A stretch of 60,711 nt of DNA from Prorocentrum cordatum (lineage: Eukaryota > Sar > Dinophyceae > Prorocentrales > Prorocentraceae): NCBI GenBank assembly GCA_963575745.1, contig CAUYUJ010021044.1, positions 85,001 to 145,711 on the forward strand. The letters are read 5' to 3'. Position 1 is the stretch's first letter, and every line of letters starts with the position of its first letter. The notes beneath the pieces were generated by a model that saw only the letters and a list, made by a program, of their open reading frames with translations, made no database searches and was not told the origin of the DNA. Position numbers and translations under genes: made by a program. Of the stretch, positions 10,341 to 20,734 are shown in pieces.

Positions 10341-12240
10341 CGACATCTCGATGCCCCCCCGAGGCTGCCGCAGTCAGCGCGGCCACGCGTGGCCCCGACG
10401 CCTGGCTCCAAGGCGTCGGCAACACGAGCAGAGAGGCTCGAACGGCAGGAGCAGAGGGCGGATGCGGGGCGAAAGCACTTTGACCGATTCTTCGGCGAGT
10501 TGTTGTCTTCGCAATTCGCGCCAGCCTCTGATGCAGTTACAGTCGACGCAGTAAGTGCAGTAGATGCTAGTTCTGGTTTTGATGTTTCAAGTTTTCCTGG
10601 CTTCTGGAATCCCGACGATGAGCCCCTCGAGGATCCCGTTTTCGCTGGGGGGCGCTAGGGGGCGCTCCGAGGAAGAGGGCCCGTGGGCCCAGGAGTCCGC
10701 TTTTAAATCTGTTCAGGGTGGTGTGGGAGTCGCGTCGAGTAACTCCCAGGCTGCATCGTCGAGTCTGCCTGGGGATGGGAGCGCCAATAATGTCAGCGTT
10801 GCCTGCCCAGCCAGAAGTGATGCTCGCATACCCCCGCAACCGGAGGTCAGCAATATTTCGAACTCCGACGGTCGACCCAACCCCTCTTGTCCTCCTCCGC
10901 GTCTCCCCCAGTTCAACGTCGAGTACTGCGTGCCCGAATCGGCTCGGCACGAAAGCCAGCTGGACGTGGTCCCTCAGCCGTGCAGAGCCAGTCCTCCGCC
11001 AGAGGCCTACCTCCATGCCGTGGCATCTTGGCTCAAACCGTCTGTGACCGCGCGCATGTATGCTGCGTGGGTGGGCACGGTTGAATGCACCATTCAGCGA
11101 CGTCATGACTATCACGATCAGGCCCATCTTGGCCGCTTGCGATGTGCAGGCCCCAGGCTTCGCGAGAGCACTCGACAGCAGCAGGAGAGACCACGGGGCG
11201 TCAGTTGCAGCGACCTCCCGGCAGGCTGATGGGCTCGGAGCCGCACATTGCACGCAGGCTTGTTTCGACAATATTCGCGCGACAACGGACGTCGGCAGCG
11301 TCAACGTTTACAGGAATGTTTGGTCGAGTGTGTGGACGAGAGGCCTGGGAAGGCCCATGCTGTATTATCGCCCGAGGATCCCCACTGGGAGCAGTGGCTT
11401 ATTTTGTTCCAACGGCTTCGGCAGGAGCTGCCGATGCAGGACGCAGACCATCAGCAGTAGATGGAGGTGCCCTGTTGCGTGGCTGATCGGGCGCAACGCC
11501 GGGCTCATGCGCCCTCGCTGCGGGGGCCCAGCCGTTGGACGTTAAAAACTATTTCCCATCGGCGCATTGCACCGCGCAGTTCGCAAAGGGCCTTTGCTTC
11601 GCCAGGGGCTGGAGGTGGGCGGGCGCATTATGCATCAGCCGTTGGAGAGACTGTCGATCGCAGGGCGAATAAGTGGAAGTCAAGTTGGGCAGACAATCCC
11701 GTCGATGAGGGTGCTACTCGAGAAGCTGTTCGGCTTGCCCGCGCGCGCGCGATAAACTGAGGCCATTGCCCCCCATATCAGGCGAAGATATTTGCATCGC
11801 TGCGCGGTGCACGTCAGCCCGCGCAGGCCAAGGGCGCGACCGCATGTCTCCAGTCGATTTCGGTCGTCTGCCCACCACAGCGCTTGATGAGTTGGCTCGA
11901 ATCTACCTGGCAGTCGAATCAGAGATCGCATGGTCACATCAAGCTACGCTAACGCTCGGGCGGCTACTTTCGAAAAAAGACGGTGGGGGACCGCGTCATC
12001 GGTTTCCTCGGTATGTCTAGTCGGTTGTGGTCGCTCGTGCGGGAACCCATTTTACGACAGTGGGCGTCTGCGTCCGCGCCGCATTGGGGCGCCGCTGCGA
12101 AAGGCAACGCGGCTCTCCGCGAAGCTTTTGCGCGAACCCTCGAGGGGGGCGCGGGGGGGTGGGGCGGGGTGGGGGTGGGGGGGGGGGGGCATCAGCTCGG
12201 CGCGGCGCCAGGCGCAGGCTTCCTCGACGTCGGCGTGTTT

Positions 12241-12376
12241 TACGACAGTATTGTTTGGGCTATCCCGGTTCCGAAGGGAATCGCACTAGGGTTCTTCTCA
12301 GCCATCTTCCGCTTTGAGGTCCTGCAGCGCATGGCGCCGAGAGCTTTTGGACAATGCAGCTCGCGGGCTCTACCGA
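12241..12376 (+). repeat. In-frame 141-bp tandem duplication, unit 1
   Basis: This unit and the next share TACGACAGT at the start, GGGAATCGCACTAGGGTTC inside and GCTCGCGGGCTCTACCGA at the end. The period is 141 bp (47 codons), so the RT frame is preserved while the segment around the FYDSIVW motif is duplicated. Confidence 0.9.
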
Positions 12377-12381
12377 GCATT

Positions 12382-12517
12382 TACGACAGTGTTGTTTGGG
12401 ATATCCTGATTCCGAAGGGAATCGCACTAGGGTTCCCCTCAGCCATCTTCCGCCTTGAGGTCCTGCCGCGCACGGCGCCGGGAGCTGTTGGACAATGCAG
12501 CTCGCGGGCTCTACCGA
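12382..12517 (+). repeat. In-frame 141-bp tandem duplication, unit 2
   Basis: Second unit of the duplication within the RT remnant, about 90 percent identical to the first by eye. Confidence 0.9.
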
Positions 12518-12769
12518 TCATTCCCACGCGCCCCGTCGTCCAGGGCCTGCGATCAGGCACGGGTCTCGGCCGTGTCATGGTGCATTTTGTTATTGGTAAA
12601 ATTCGCACAGCCCATCCAAGAATGAGGCGTCGGTTGTTGGTGGGTGATCCTGCCCAGAGAGCAGTTGGTTCCAGAGCGGATACAAATGCGCGCCAACCTG
12701 AAAGACGCGCGCCGAGGATTGGCCGCCGCAAAACTGCAAGTAGCCGCCAAGAGTGTCGCGGTGCGCAGT

Positions 12770-14300
12770 CACCACCCCGACGCTATCAATATCTGTCGAT
12801 GCTTGCGGCTTGCAGGGTTTCAGGTTCGGGTCCAACGTCGCGTGGGACTTCTTGGTGCTGTCGTGGGTTGCGGCGGTCGTCACACCCGCGCCACTCGTCG
12901 GAAAAGGTCGGCGAAGCACAAGATGACGCACGCCAAAATCAAGAAGCACGCAGTGGCATGCCGCAAGTATGCTGCAGGTCTATGCGGCCACCAGCTGCAC
13001 GGCACGCTCGGAGCGTATATGGATGTTTCTCGTCGCCGACTCGCAGCAGCCATTGCCGCGCCCTCTAGGGGCGATACCTTGCCACTCTTCCGGCTATCAC
13101 GGCGCCTTTGGACCCCTCTCTCCGACTTCCAGAAGAAGTGTTGCGACCATAGTTTCGCGCGTGGCCGGGGGAGCTCAGGTTGCGTCCTGGCGCTTGTCGC
13201 GCGCGGGGCCCCTTGGTGGCGAAGCTTCGCGCCATCCCTCCAGGGCAGCGCGCGCGGCGCATCCGCGGTCCAGTGTCAGCTGTCATTACCCTTCTCATCC
13301 ATAACGGCTGGGGCCCGAAAGATGCCGCGCATTGGGCGCTGACCCCAAGCGCGCCCGAGCATAAGTCCATACACTGGTGATTTCTTGATGAGGTATGGAC
13401 AGGCTGGCCAGACGTGGACAATCCAGGAGTTGTGATCACAGATGTTCAGAATACCATTTCACGGCAATTATGGAGTCGAGCATCTCAACACTACTGTGGA
13501 TCAGGCATAGAAGATGGTGTGGGCGTGGTATTTCTCAGACGTCTACATCAGCAACTTCTGGAGGTTCAGAATGGGAGTCGGTGATCGGAACTATTAGTTG
13601 CCATTGCAGCTGGCGCGTCTTGGCCACGAGATCGCCGAGCCGAGTGCACCAGCAGCAGCAGGAACATCATCATCGATCCAACTTGTCTGCGATGCGGTGA
13701 GGGTCCCGATGCAATTCTGAAGCAGCAGCTCATTCTTGTTATGATAATTTGATTGGAGCATGATAACTTGATTGGAGCAGCGTGCTCAGGACGGGAGGCA
13801 GCAGGATGCTTCTGGTTCCGAGGTATCCTGCTGCTTCTGGCTCCGAGGCATCACAGCGTACTCAGCAGCAGTGAGCCGCCCCGCTGGGCGACGGTCAGCT
13901 GAAGGGCCACGCGATGGAGAGCCCAGCGGCTGCGCTGGTTGGCGGGGAGCGCCCGCCTGCGTGCATCGGCCCGCTGGCGGGGGGCGGCCAGCTCACCGCC
14001 GGCTCCGCCCCCTGCCGTTCGTCCGCCGGGGGCGGCGGCCCACGGCCCAGCTCGATTTACGTCCGGCGGGCCTGGTCGCGGCGGCGGCCTGGCCCGACCC
14101 TCGCGACCGCGAGTCGGGGCCGCTCGGCCCGCCGCGGGCGGGGCTGGCGTCGGGGGGCCGGTGCCTCCTAGCTCCCGCGCAGGGCAGCAAGGCGCTGGTT
14201 GTGGAGATCCTCGCGATGATTGAAATTTACTTCGCGCGCCACGGCAGAGGGCAGGGCGCGCTGCAGGTAATGGCGTAGGTCGGCCATCGCGACGTCGCCG
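12770..14300 (+). pseudogene. Post-RT region of the decayed LINE
   Basis: The basic stretch THAKIKKHAVACRKYAAGLC with LGAYMDVSRRRLAAAIAA (about 12930-13060) fits the basic region after the RT palm in this LINE type. A later frame (about 13900-14278) with G/C-rich third positions reads TAQLDLRPAGLVAAAAWPDP. Stops and frame changes interrupt the region. Assignment rests mainly on position between the RT and methyltransferase-like parts. Confidence 0.35.
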
Positions 14301-14439
14301 CGCTGAGCGCCTCCCTCTTCTCCGTTGCTCAGGCGGAGCTGGCGCGCGGCTGGCAGCGGGCTGTAGGCGCGCTGGAGCTCGACCAGTTCTCCTCCTGTCA
14401 TGGGGGCCAGCTGCGCTGCTCGGGCCAGGGCGGGTGGCT

Positions 14440-14874
14440 GACCGAGCAGTTGTACGAGCGGTCAGCCGCTCAGTGCCAGCTTGCCGCCGCCTGCTGCCGA
14501 AGGCTGGTCGCGCCCATGCGCGGCCCGCCCTCGCCGTCGGATCCAGTCTGCCCGATCCACTTGCGATGCTCGACCTTTTCTCGGGCGATGGCGGGCTGGG
14601 CCGGGCTTTCGCTGATCTAGGTCTACCAGTCCTGTTGTGGGACATCACGTTAGGAGAGCACTACGATGTCTCGAGGCCTGCCAAAAAGTCCCTAATCCTG
14701 AGGTGGACGCGTGCAGGTCGGGTGCGAGGCTGGCATGCTGCTGTCCCCTGTAACACCTCGCTTTGCCGCAGCCATGGCGCGGGCGCTCCGCCCGTCCGCT
14801 TGGACCTCCACCTTCTCGGCCCCCTCACCTTAAGTCTCACCTACAGGTTCTTGTTTAAGTACCGAATTCGCTGA
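14440..14874 (+). pseudogene. Cytosine-methyltransferase-like tail of the LINE
   Basis: The frame reads MLDLFSGDGGLGRAFADLGL from 14566, then LLWDITLGEHYDVSRPAKK and HAAVPCNTSLCRS. LDLFSGxGG is the S-adenosylmethionine-binding motif I of C5 DNA methyltransferases, and the Pro-Cys pair sits where motif IV would be. Dinoflagellate retroelements that captured such methyltransferases are known. Only about 100 residues are readable and the normal catalytic context is not intact, so no activity is claimed. Confidence 0.55.
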
Positions 14875-15315
14875 ACAGTTCTGTTGCCACACTCGCGTGT
14901 ATTTCCGTCACAGGGCATACCATGGTCTGTTGAAAATCCCAAGCTGGCTTCTCCCCAGGTCCAAAGCTTTGTTTAGACGCAAACCCGTCATGTTTTTAAT
15001 CGCCCCCAATGTGCCATGTTGTCCGATATCGAGCCGGGTGCTTTCAGGGATTCAGTGTGCTGTGGCTCTCGTAGGGGCATTTGCTCCAGGACGGGCCGTC
15101 CCCATGAGCAACTCCAGGGTTTCCTACCCAGGGGCGGGTTTCAGACGAAATAGGGGGCCGTCTATCCTAGAAAGTTCAGCATTGCGTTAGCCAGGTGATT
15201 TCACAACGCTGAGGTCTGTGCTCCGCTCAGGTCATTCAGAATGCCGTGCCCCAAAAATTAGCCTGCTTATGTTCGGCGTATCCAGCCTGCTGCTGCATAT
15301 TTGGCGCATGTTTGG
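14875..15315. other. Possible LINE 3' UTR, no gene
   Basis: Non-coding sequence of lower GC than its surroundings follows the methyltransferase-like remnant. It may be the 3' UTR of the decayed LINE, but no A-tail or end was found. Confidence 0.3.
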
Positions 15316-15440
15316 CAGTGTGTGCGAATGCTCGTGCTGTCTCGCAAACGTGCTTGAGCTCTGGTGGGGGCGTTGGCCCACCTCGAAGGCTTGATTATGT
15401 CGCTCTTTTGCTATCGCTGGCTGGAGGGAAGTGCTCAGGA
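15316..15440 (+). repeat. Direct repeat, copy 1 of 2
   Basis: It begins CAGTGTGTGCGAATGCTCGTG, continues through GAGCTCTGGTGGGGGC and CCCACCTCGAAGGCTTGA, and ends GTGCTCAGGA. It recurs at 15560-15691. Confidence 0.85.
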
Positions 15441-15559
15441 CTGTCGTGAGTTTCGCGGGTTTCCGATGGTCGTTATGTACGCCGCCGTTTCGGTCGCTCA
15501 AGTCTCCTCCTTCTCTTCCTCTCCTCCTTCCACAGTTCAGGTTGTACGCTGCTGCGTGC

Positions 15560-15691
15560 CAGTGTGTGCGAATGCTCGTGATGTCTCGCAATCGTGATTG
15601 AGCTCTGGTGGGGGCATTGGCCCACCTCGAAGGCTTGACTATTTCGTTGATCAGTATGTTGCTACCGCTGGCTGAAGAAACGTGCTCAGGA
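15560..15691 (+). repeat. Direct repeat, copy 2 of 2
   Basis: Diverged second copy of 15316-15440, immediately followed by the (ATG)n tract. Confidence 0.85.
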
Positions 15692-15715
15692 TGATGATGA
15701 TGATTCTGGTGCTGG

Positions 15716-15747
<32 letters not shown>

Positions 15748-15751
15748 GTGG

Positions 15752-15801
<50 letters not shown>
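15690..15801 (+). repeat. (ATG)n microsatellite
   Basis: Near-perfect trinucleotide repeat of about 110 bp. Poly-Met, poly-His and poly-Ile frames arise from it and are not genes. Confidence 0.95.
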
Positions 15802-15803
<2 letters not shown>

Positions 15804-15819
15804 AAGGAGGGACAAGGCT

Positions 15820-15899
15820 TCGTCGTTGTCGTCGTCGTCGGTGTCGTCGTCGTCGTCCTCCTCCTCCTCCTCCTCCTCCTCCTCCTCCTCTTTCTCGTC
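15820..15899 (+). repeat. (GTC)n / (TCC)n microsatellite
   Basis: A (GTC)-type run passes into (TCC)n, giving a short compound repeat. Confidence 0.9.
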
Positions 15900-16189
15900 C
15901 TTTACCTGCGTAATCCACTGTTCCTCCCCTCCTCCGCCTTCGTCGCATCCTCGTTTTCCTCCTTTGAGCTGTCGCGCTCTTCCCCCTGACGAAGGGGGAG
16001 GTGGCGAGACGGCGGCAGGAGGACGAGGAGCGAGACGGCGACCGCGAGGACGGCCGCCGCGACGACGACGGCACGGCGGCGGCGGCCCGCACCGCCGCGA
16101 GGCCACGCGTGTGAGATGGCCGCACACCAGCGGCTGCTGGACACGCTGCTGGATATCCGCCGGGGTGGGGGGTGGGGGGGGCACCATGG

Positions 16190-16780
16190 CGGCCCAAGAG
16201 GACCCCACGAGGGCCCAAGAGCGGCCGAGGAGGCCCCCAAGACGACCCGAGGGGCGTCCAAGATGGCACTCAGAGGGCCCAGGGAAGGCGCCAAGAGGGC
16301 TCCAAGAGGCCCGACGGAGGCCCCAAGTTGGCCAAACTCGCTCCGAGACACCCAACATGGCTCCTGGGAGGGCCGAAGAGGTCCCGAAGATGACCCCTAC
16401 GAGGAAACAACTATCGATATCCTTTCCCATTGTTTGAGCAATGTGTGCTCGCTCCAGTTCGAGTTCCAGACGGGTGGAGACGGCCCCAGGGGGGCGTAAA
16501 CCCGCCCGAAGAGGCTCCCAGGATAGCCCAAAGTCGGCCCAATATGGTCACAATGCGGCCAGGGAGGTCCAGAGGCGTCAAGATATGTCAAGAGGGCGTC
16601 CAATATGCCACCTGCATGAGTCAAGATACCCTCAAGACGGACGCAGAGGCCCTGAGACGGCCCAAGACCAGACGGCCCAAGATGGCGCCACGACGGCCGA
16701 AGAGGCCCCCCAGGCGTCCTAAGATGGCCCAGAGGAACTCTCAAGAGGGCCTCGTCCGACAAGGGCGCCGTCAAGGCTTC
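16190..16780 (+). repeat. Degenerate CCAAGAGGGCC-type minisatellite
   Basis: Loosely repeated units such as CCCAAGAGG, CCAAGATGGC and CCAAGAGGGC, about 10-15 bp long, extend over about 600 bp. The open frames on both strands (Leu/Gly/Pro or Arg/Pro rich) follow the repeat and are treated as shadows. Confidence 0.65.
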
Positions 16781-17374
16781 AAGTGGGAAGCGGAATCACG
16801 GGGGCCAACATAGGGTGCTCGGCTTGCGCCCCCCCCTCACGAGATTTGCGCAAGTCGTGCCCATTTGTGCTCCAAGTTCGGAGTTCGAGGCTTTATCAGG
16901 TGTGCCGAGGTGGTCGCGAGTGCCTTTAGGATCGCCCCGCCAGGCTGATCGGCAAGCGAAGGCCGATGGCAATTCAGTGCAGGATGGATGTCTCTGTGGC
17001 GCAGCGCGGAAGATGTCGCCGAACAGGCTCCATAGACCATGAAGTCGTCTCCTGCCAATCAAACGCGACTGGTACCAACCCTGCGCCTGCCATCATATGA
17101 TAGAGCGGCGATCCAGAAGAGGTCCTCGCCTCGGCGCCCCTTTCATTCGGAGGGAGCCGGCAGACAGCAGGGCGGAACGCGGGCGGACGCCCAGTGGCCG
17201 CAGGTGCGCCGGCGGCGGGCCGCGGACGCCAAAGTGAGACGCCAACGTGTCTGGAGTCGAATTTTTCGGGAGCCAGCCCGTCGCTGACTCGGCTCAGGCC
17301 TGTCGGCCGCGGCCCGCGGCGTCGGGCGTCGCGCCTCGCCCTCGCGGGCGCGGCGCGCACCGCGCGCGCGGGCG

Positions 17375-17733
17375 ATGGGCGGCGCGGCCAGCGCGGAGCT
17401 CGCCGCCGGGGAGGCGGCCCACCACGACGTCGCAGGCCACCACGGCGGCGCCGGCCTCGAGCACGCCGAGCACCACTACCCGCCCGACCACAACGTCAAC
17501 CACTGGGCGGCGGAAGCCTTCAGTGCCGCCGGCCGCGCCCGGGTGGCCGCAGGCCTGGCGGCCCAGGCGCTGCAGGAGGCGGACCGCCACGAGCGCGGCG
17601 CCCGTGAGCTGGCCGCGGAGGCCGCGGCCGAGGTGCGCCTCGCGAGCAGCCGCGCGCGGGAGGAGCTGCTGCGCTCGCCGGCGCTGGGGCCCGCGATCCG
17701 GCTGTGCGGCCAGGAGTCCAGCAGGGGCGAAGC
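17375..17733 (+). CDS. Coding-like first exon, MGGAAS N-terminus
   Basis: An ATG opens a frame in which nearly every codon ends in G or C. It reads MGGAASAELAAGEAAHHDVA and continues through a His-rich stretch and an Ala/Glu/Arg helix (about residues 60-105) to LLRSPALGPAIRLCGQESSR. The bias fades after about 17730, although the frame stays open to 17977. The Gly-Gly after Met could be an N-myristoylation site. It could be the first exon of a gene continuing at 18408-18507 and 20735-20952. No family is recognised. Confidence 0.4.
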
Positions 17734-18407
17734 GTCCGGGTCTGCCCATGGGCTCACCAGAAGAAGGGTGCTTGCAATCGCGGGCGATGTTTCTCCCCCA
17801 ATCCCCGAGTCTCGCCCGAAAAGTTTGGCCGCTCAGAAAAGTGGGAAAACCCGGGGATACACCCCAAGGGGGCTATTCGGACGCACCGCTATCGAGGATG
17901 GACACCCCGCCATCGTATATTCCAGGGTTGGGCCCAAATTTCTGGTCCATTCGGAAACCCCACGAAGCCTGGGATAGGGGTCGACACATCGCCTGTTATG
18001 CAACCTTCTACGGTTGGTACGGAGTGCTCTTGGAACATTTTTGTTGCTGAGACAGTCTTGCTTTCGCCCATCGGCTTTTCCATTGTGGGAGCATTGTCTC
18101 TGTTAGTAGAACATTCTTGTTCGGTAGCAAATCCATGGGAGCCTGGTATGCTCTTTCAAGTCCGTCTCTGGCGTCGATTAGCGCTTGGGAACCGATCAGG
18201 GAGCGCCGACTTGGCATCGTCTTTCGTCGACTGGCGTCGATTTCACTTCGATCAGCGTCGATCAGCGTCGATGGGCGCCGACCAGCCAGAGCCGACAAGA
18301 TGGTATGGGAGAGGCTCCCATTAAGTTGCTGCTGCACTCTTCCGTGGCAAGCGCACGTCGTGGTGGCCCATCGGAATGCCAGGGTGGTCGGCCCCTGCTC
18401 CCGAGGA

Positions 18408-18507
18408 GGGGGCGCGCACCGGCCCGCCGATGCTGAGGCGCGCGTGCGCCAACCTGGACGCCTACGTCCGCGGCCAGGCCTCCGAGGAGGGAGGGGGAGG
18501 CCTCATG
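18408..18507 (+). CDS. Coding-like internal exon candidate
   Basis: This short frame with consistent G/C third positions reads EEGARTGPPMLRRACANLDA then YVRGQASEE. It is preceded by CCCGAG (possible AG acceptor) and followed by GAGGGAGGGGG and a (GAG)n tract. Dinoflagellate introns may start GT, GC or GA, so the donor is ambiguous. No domain is recognised. Confidence 0.35.
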
Positions 18508-18526
18508 ATTTTGCTCTTGCCACAAG

Positions 18527-18591
18527 AGGAGGAGGAGGAGGAGGAGGAGGAGGAGGAGGAGGAGGAGGAGGAGGAGGAGGAGGAGGAGGAG
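18527..18591 (+). repeat. (GAG)n microsatellite
   Basis: A perfect or near-perfect GAG repeat about 65 bp long. Confidence 0.95.
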
Positions 18592-18614
18592 AGGTCAATA
18601 GTCCGGGGGTGCAA

Positions 18615-18699
18615 GTGGGGGCGCGCAGCCAGGTAGCAGATGCTTCTCGTCAGGGTGCCCTCGGTTTCTTCGCTTCGCGCGCTGATCTAGGCCTCCTTG
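18615..18699 (+). repeat. 85-bp direct repeat, copy a
   Basis: It starts GTGGGGGCGCGCAG, contains AGATGCTTCTCGTC and GGGTGCCC, and ends GATCTAGGCCTCCTTG. It is the first of three copies interleaved with two foldback sequences. Confidence 0.9.
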
Positions 18700-18709
18700 A
18701 TTGGGTCCG

Positions 18710-18922
18710 TCTGGACGCCCGAGATGGGCACGGAAAGAATAGGTACAATGCCCAACAGCAGTTCCTGTTCATTCTGAACAGGACGCGCTGTCCGCGCCGC
18801 CGCGGCCTGTGTCCATTTGGGACAGGATGCCGCCTGCCCAACAGCGGCCGCTGTTGATTCGGGGCAATATTTGCTGTTGGGCATTGTGCCCATTCTTTCC
18901 GTATCCAGTTCGGGCGTGCAAA
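18710..18922. repeat. Foldback (inverted-repeat) element A
   Basis: The left arm 18730-18760 (ACGGAAAGAAT ... CCCAACAGCA) and the right arm 18872-18902 are reverse complements with two mismatches over 31 bp. Weaker pairing continues outward to 18710 and 18922. A smaller hairpin (CCTGTTC...GAACAGG, 18763-18781) lies inside. There is no coding capacity. Confidence 0.85.
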
Positions 18923-18935
18923 AGGAAGGGGTGCA

Positions 18936-19020
18936 GTGGGGGCGCGCAGCGAGGCAACAGATGCTTCTCGTCGGGGTGCCCTGGGTTTCTTCGCTTCGCG
19001 CGCTGATCTAGGCCTCCTTG
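18936..19020 (+). repeat. 85-bp direct repeat, copy b
   Basis: Second copy of the repeat at 18615-18699, only slightly diverged. It ends with the same GATCTAGGCCTCCTTG, whose last 10 bp are also the start of foldback B. Confidence 0.9.
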
Positions 19021-19236
19021 GCGGGGTCCGAGTAGATGGGCTCGGAGGATCGTGCCGCATCGCCGACGCATCGGCGATGCGGCTCGCTGTGGATCCCGAT
19101 TTTCTCCACGCCGACGTCACCAGCGTCGCTGGTGCATCGCCAATGCATCGTCGATGCATCGGCGATGCATCGCCTATGTATCGGCGATGCGGCGCGATCC
19201 TCCGACCCCATCTACTCCGACCCCATCTAGGAGGCC
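19011..19236. repeat. Foldback element B with GCATCGGCGATGC repeats
   Basis: The arms 19011-19064 and 19183-19236 are reverse complements over 54 bp with a few mismatches (GGCCTCC ... GCCGCATCGCC). The loop side carries several small palindromes of the GCATCGGCGATGC / GCATCGCCAATGC type. TCTA stands directly outside both ends and may be a 4-bp target duplication or part of the palindrome. Confidence 0.85.
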
Positions 19237-19245
19237 TCTAGTACA

Positions 19246-19316
19246 GTGGGGGCGCACATCAAAAATCCATATGCTTGTCGTCAGGGTGCCCTGGGTTTCT
19301 TCGCTTTGCGCGCTGC
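19246..19316 (+). repeat. 85-bp direct repeat, copy c
   Basis: Third, more diverged and 3'-shortened copy of the repeat at 18615-18699. It lies directly after foldback B. Confidence 0.8.
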
Positions 19317-19737
19317 GTAGTGACTTCCCGGGGCCGTTGAAGGAGCTGCTGCGTTCGGGATGCCCTGGGCTTCCCCTAAGTCGCACCTCTCGCGCGGGTC
19401 TTCAAGGCTGGATTTCTTGTGAGGGTTTCTCGCGGCCGCGACCGCACTGTACGATAGGTCCGCGTCGTGTCGACAGGCGGCGGCCCAGCCGCCAGCGTTC
19501 AACGTTGAACGCCGCTGGCGACCCAGGATCGGCCGATATGGAGCGAGCGGGCGTTTCGGAAACGGCAGATCTTTCAAGGTTGAGAAGTCCCCGCAGGGTC
19601 ACAAACCAGCGCTCAAGTCGGAGCGGCACGAGCCTGCCGCACTGATACCGCTGCTCGTCCTGGAGAGCCCTCGTCAGCACGGCTGGATTCTCTGCAGGAC
19701 GCACCCGGTGAGAGGCCGAGGGAGTTGCGATATCTGT

Positions 19738-19830
19738 AGGAGGAGGAGGAGGAGGAGGAAAAGGAAAAGGATAAGGAAAACGAGGAAAAGGAAAACGAGG
19801 AGGAGGAGGAGGAGGAGGAGGAGGAGGGGG
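19738..19830 (+). repeat. (GGA)n / AAACGAGGAAAAGG compound repeat
   Basis: Two GGA runs flank a purine-rich AAGGAAAAGGATAAGG-like stretch. Confidence 0.9.
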
Positions 19831-20045
19831 AGGACCTTCTTACTCCCCCAAAGGTCGGCCTGGCAGCACCCCCAGAGACGGCCGCAGGCCTGCAGCTGGG
19901 GCTCTCATGGGCGGCGACGAAGGGGGCGACTGGCCTAAGGGATTTCGAGGAACATCCTGGAGGCCTCGCGCGGCGCTTAATAGTACTATGATCTAGTCCA
20001 CTTGTCAGTTCCGAAAGCTATGGGTCGACGCTCGCGCGGCAGTGC

Positions 20046-20130
20046 TCCGGAGTAAATCCGACGTAGGTCCGACGTAGTCCGACGTGAATTCGACGTAAAT
20101 AAATCCGACGTGGATCCGACGTACATCGGG
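20046..20130 (+). repeat. TCCGACGT minisatellite
   Basis: Six or more units of the type (AAA)TCCGACGT(AG) occur, at spacings of about 10-16 bp. A related motif with TTCGACGCGGAT units occurs at 40490-40580. Confidence 0.8.
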
Positions 20131-20554
20131 TCTCAAGTTGCCGCGCGAGGCCTGCAGGCATTTCCTCATAAAAGAAAGGCAGCATGGACTCCTCATCGCC
20201 CATTCGTCGCCGATGGGGGCCTGGGGCCCCAAGCCCGCCATGGAACGTGCGGCTTTTCCATCGGGAGCATGTCGCCCATCCCTCGGCGATGCATCGCCGA
20301 TTCCAGGTCGATGTCTGCCCCCCCCCCCCCCGTCGTAGCCAGTGCCCCCCTGTCGACCGCCCACAGGTTCAGGCAGTACAGCCTCCCCCGCGCCTACGAG
20401 GATCGTGGGCGCGAAACCTATCAGTATCCACGGCCTCACAGGCCGGAGCCCTGGGCAGCAGCCCTGTGGACACGGGGCGTGATGCCGCGGATGCCCCGCG
20501 CGGAACTGCACCCATTCGCGACCGCGTGTCCACGCGGTCGCGCCCCCTGGCAGC

Positions 20555-20601
20555 CTGACCGTGAAGGCGTGGATGCGGATCTGTCCGTCGCTCGTTCACC
20601 G
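20555..20601 (+). other. Coding-like DREGVDAD segment
   Basis: One frame reads PDREGVDADLSVARS. It closely matches RDREGVDADTLAARDL at about 60156-60203, and the DNA is related too (GGCGTGGATGCGGA in both). The shared peptide suggests a paralogous exon or a copied gene fragment. The surrounding bases do not show a clear exon. Confidence 0.3.
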
Positions 20602-20734
20602 CGCGCGTTCCACTTCTCGCAGAGTGCCTACTCGCAGACGCCCGAGAGACAGACGCCTGCTACCATCGACTCTCTCGTAGGATCCCCCCGCGTCGGATAT
20701 CCAGGCCATCTGCGAGTATAGTCACCTTGCGAGC

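Larger units (their letters stand above)
11766..12610 (+). pseudogene. LINE reverse transcriptase remnant
   Basis: The first frame ends with SPVDFGRLPTTALDELARIY and LLSKKDGG. It shifts +1 across A and G runs near 11975-11990 and continues GDRVIGFLGMSSRLWSLVRE and later VVQGLRSGTGLGRVM (about 12536-12580). These match the conserved finger and palm order of dinoflagellate LINE RTs as I know them. A poly-G insertion (about 12148-12190) and a 141-bp in-frame duplication damage the palm. I could not read an intact YxDD-type box downstream. Confidence 0.6.
8430..15190 (+). mobile_element. Decayed LINE-type retrotransposon
   Basis: Pieces of one non-LTR retroelement follow in the expected order on the plus strand: zinc-ribbon plus gag-like ORF, endonuclease, RT, post-RT region and a methyltransferase-like tail. 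Each piece is in a different frame or broken by stops, so the copy is dead. The ends were not defined: I found no target-site duplication. The limits are those of recognisable content plus a possible 3' UTR after 14874. Confidence 0.65.

Noticed and set aside
14168-14401. Minus-strand frame MTGGELVELQRAYSPL as a small gene
   Set aside because: It lies antisense within the decayed LINE between recognisable plus-strand parts and has no independent support.
15682-16437. Long open frames rich in Met, Ser or Pro through (ATG)n and (TCC)n tracts (also 20727-21749, 50498-51202 and 54681-55819)
   Set aside because: They follow the triplet repeat in every frame on both strands and have no non-repetitive protein-like core.
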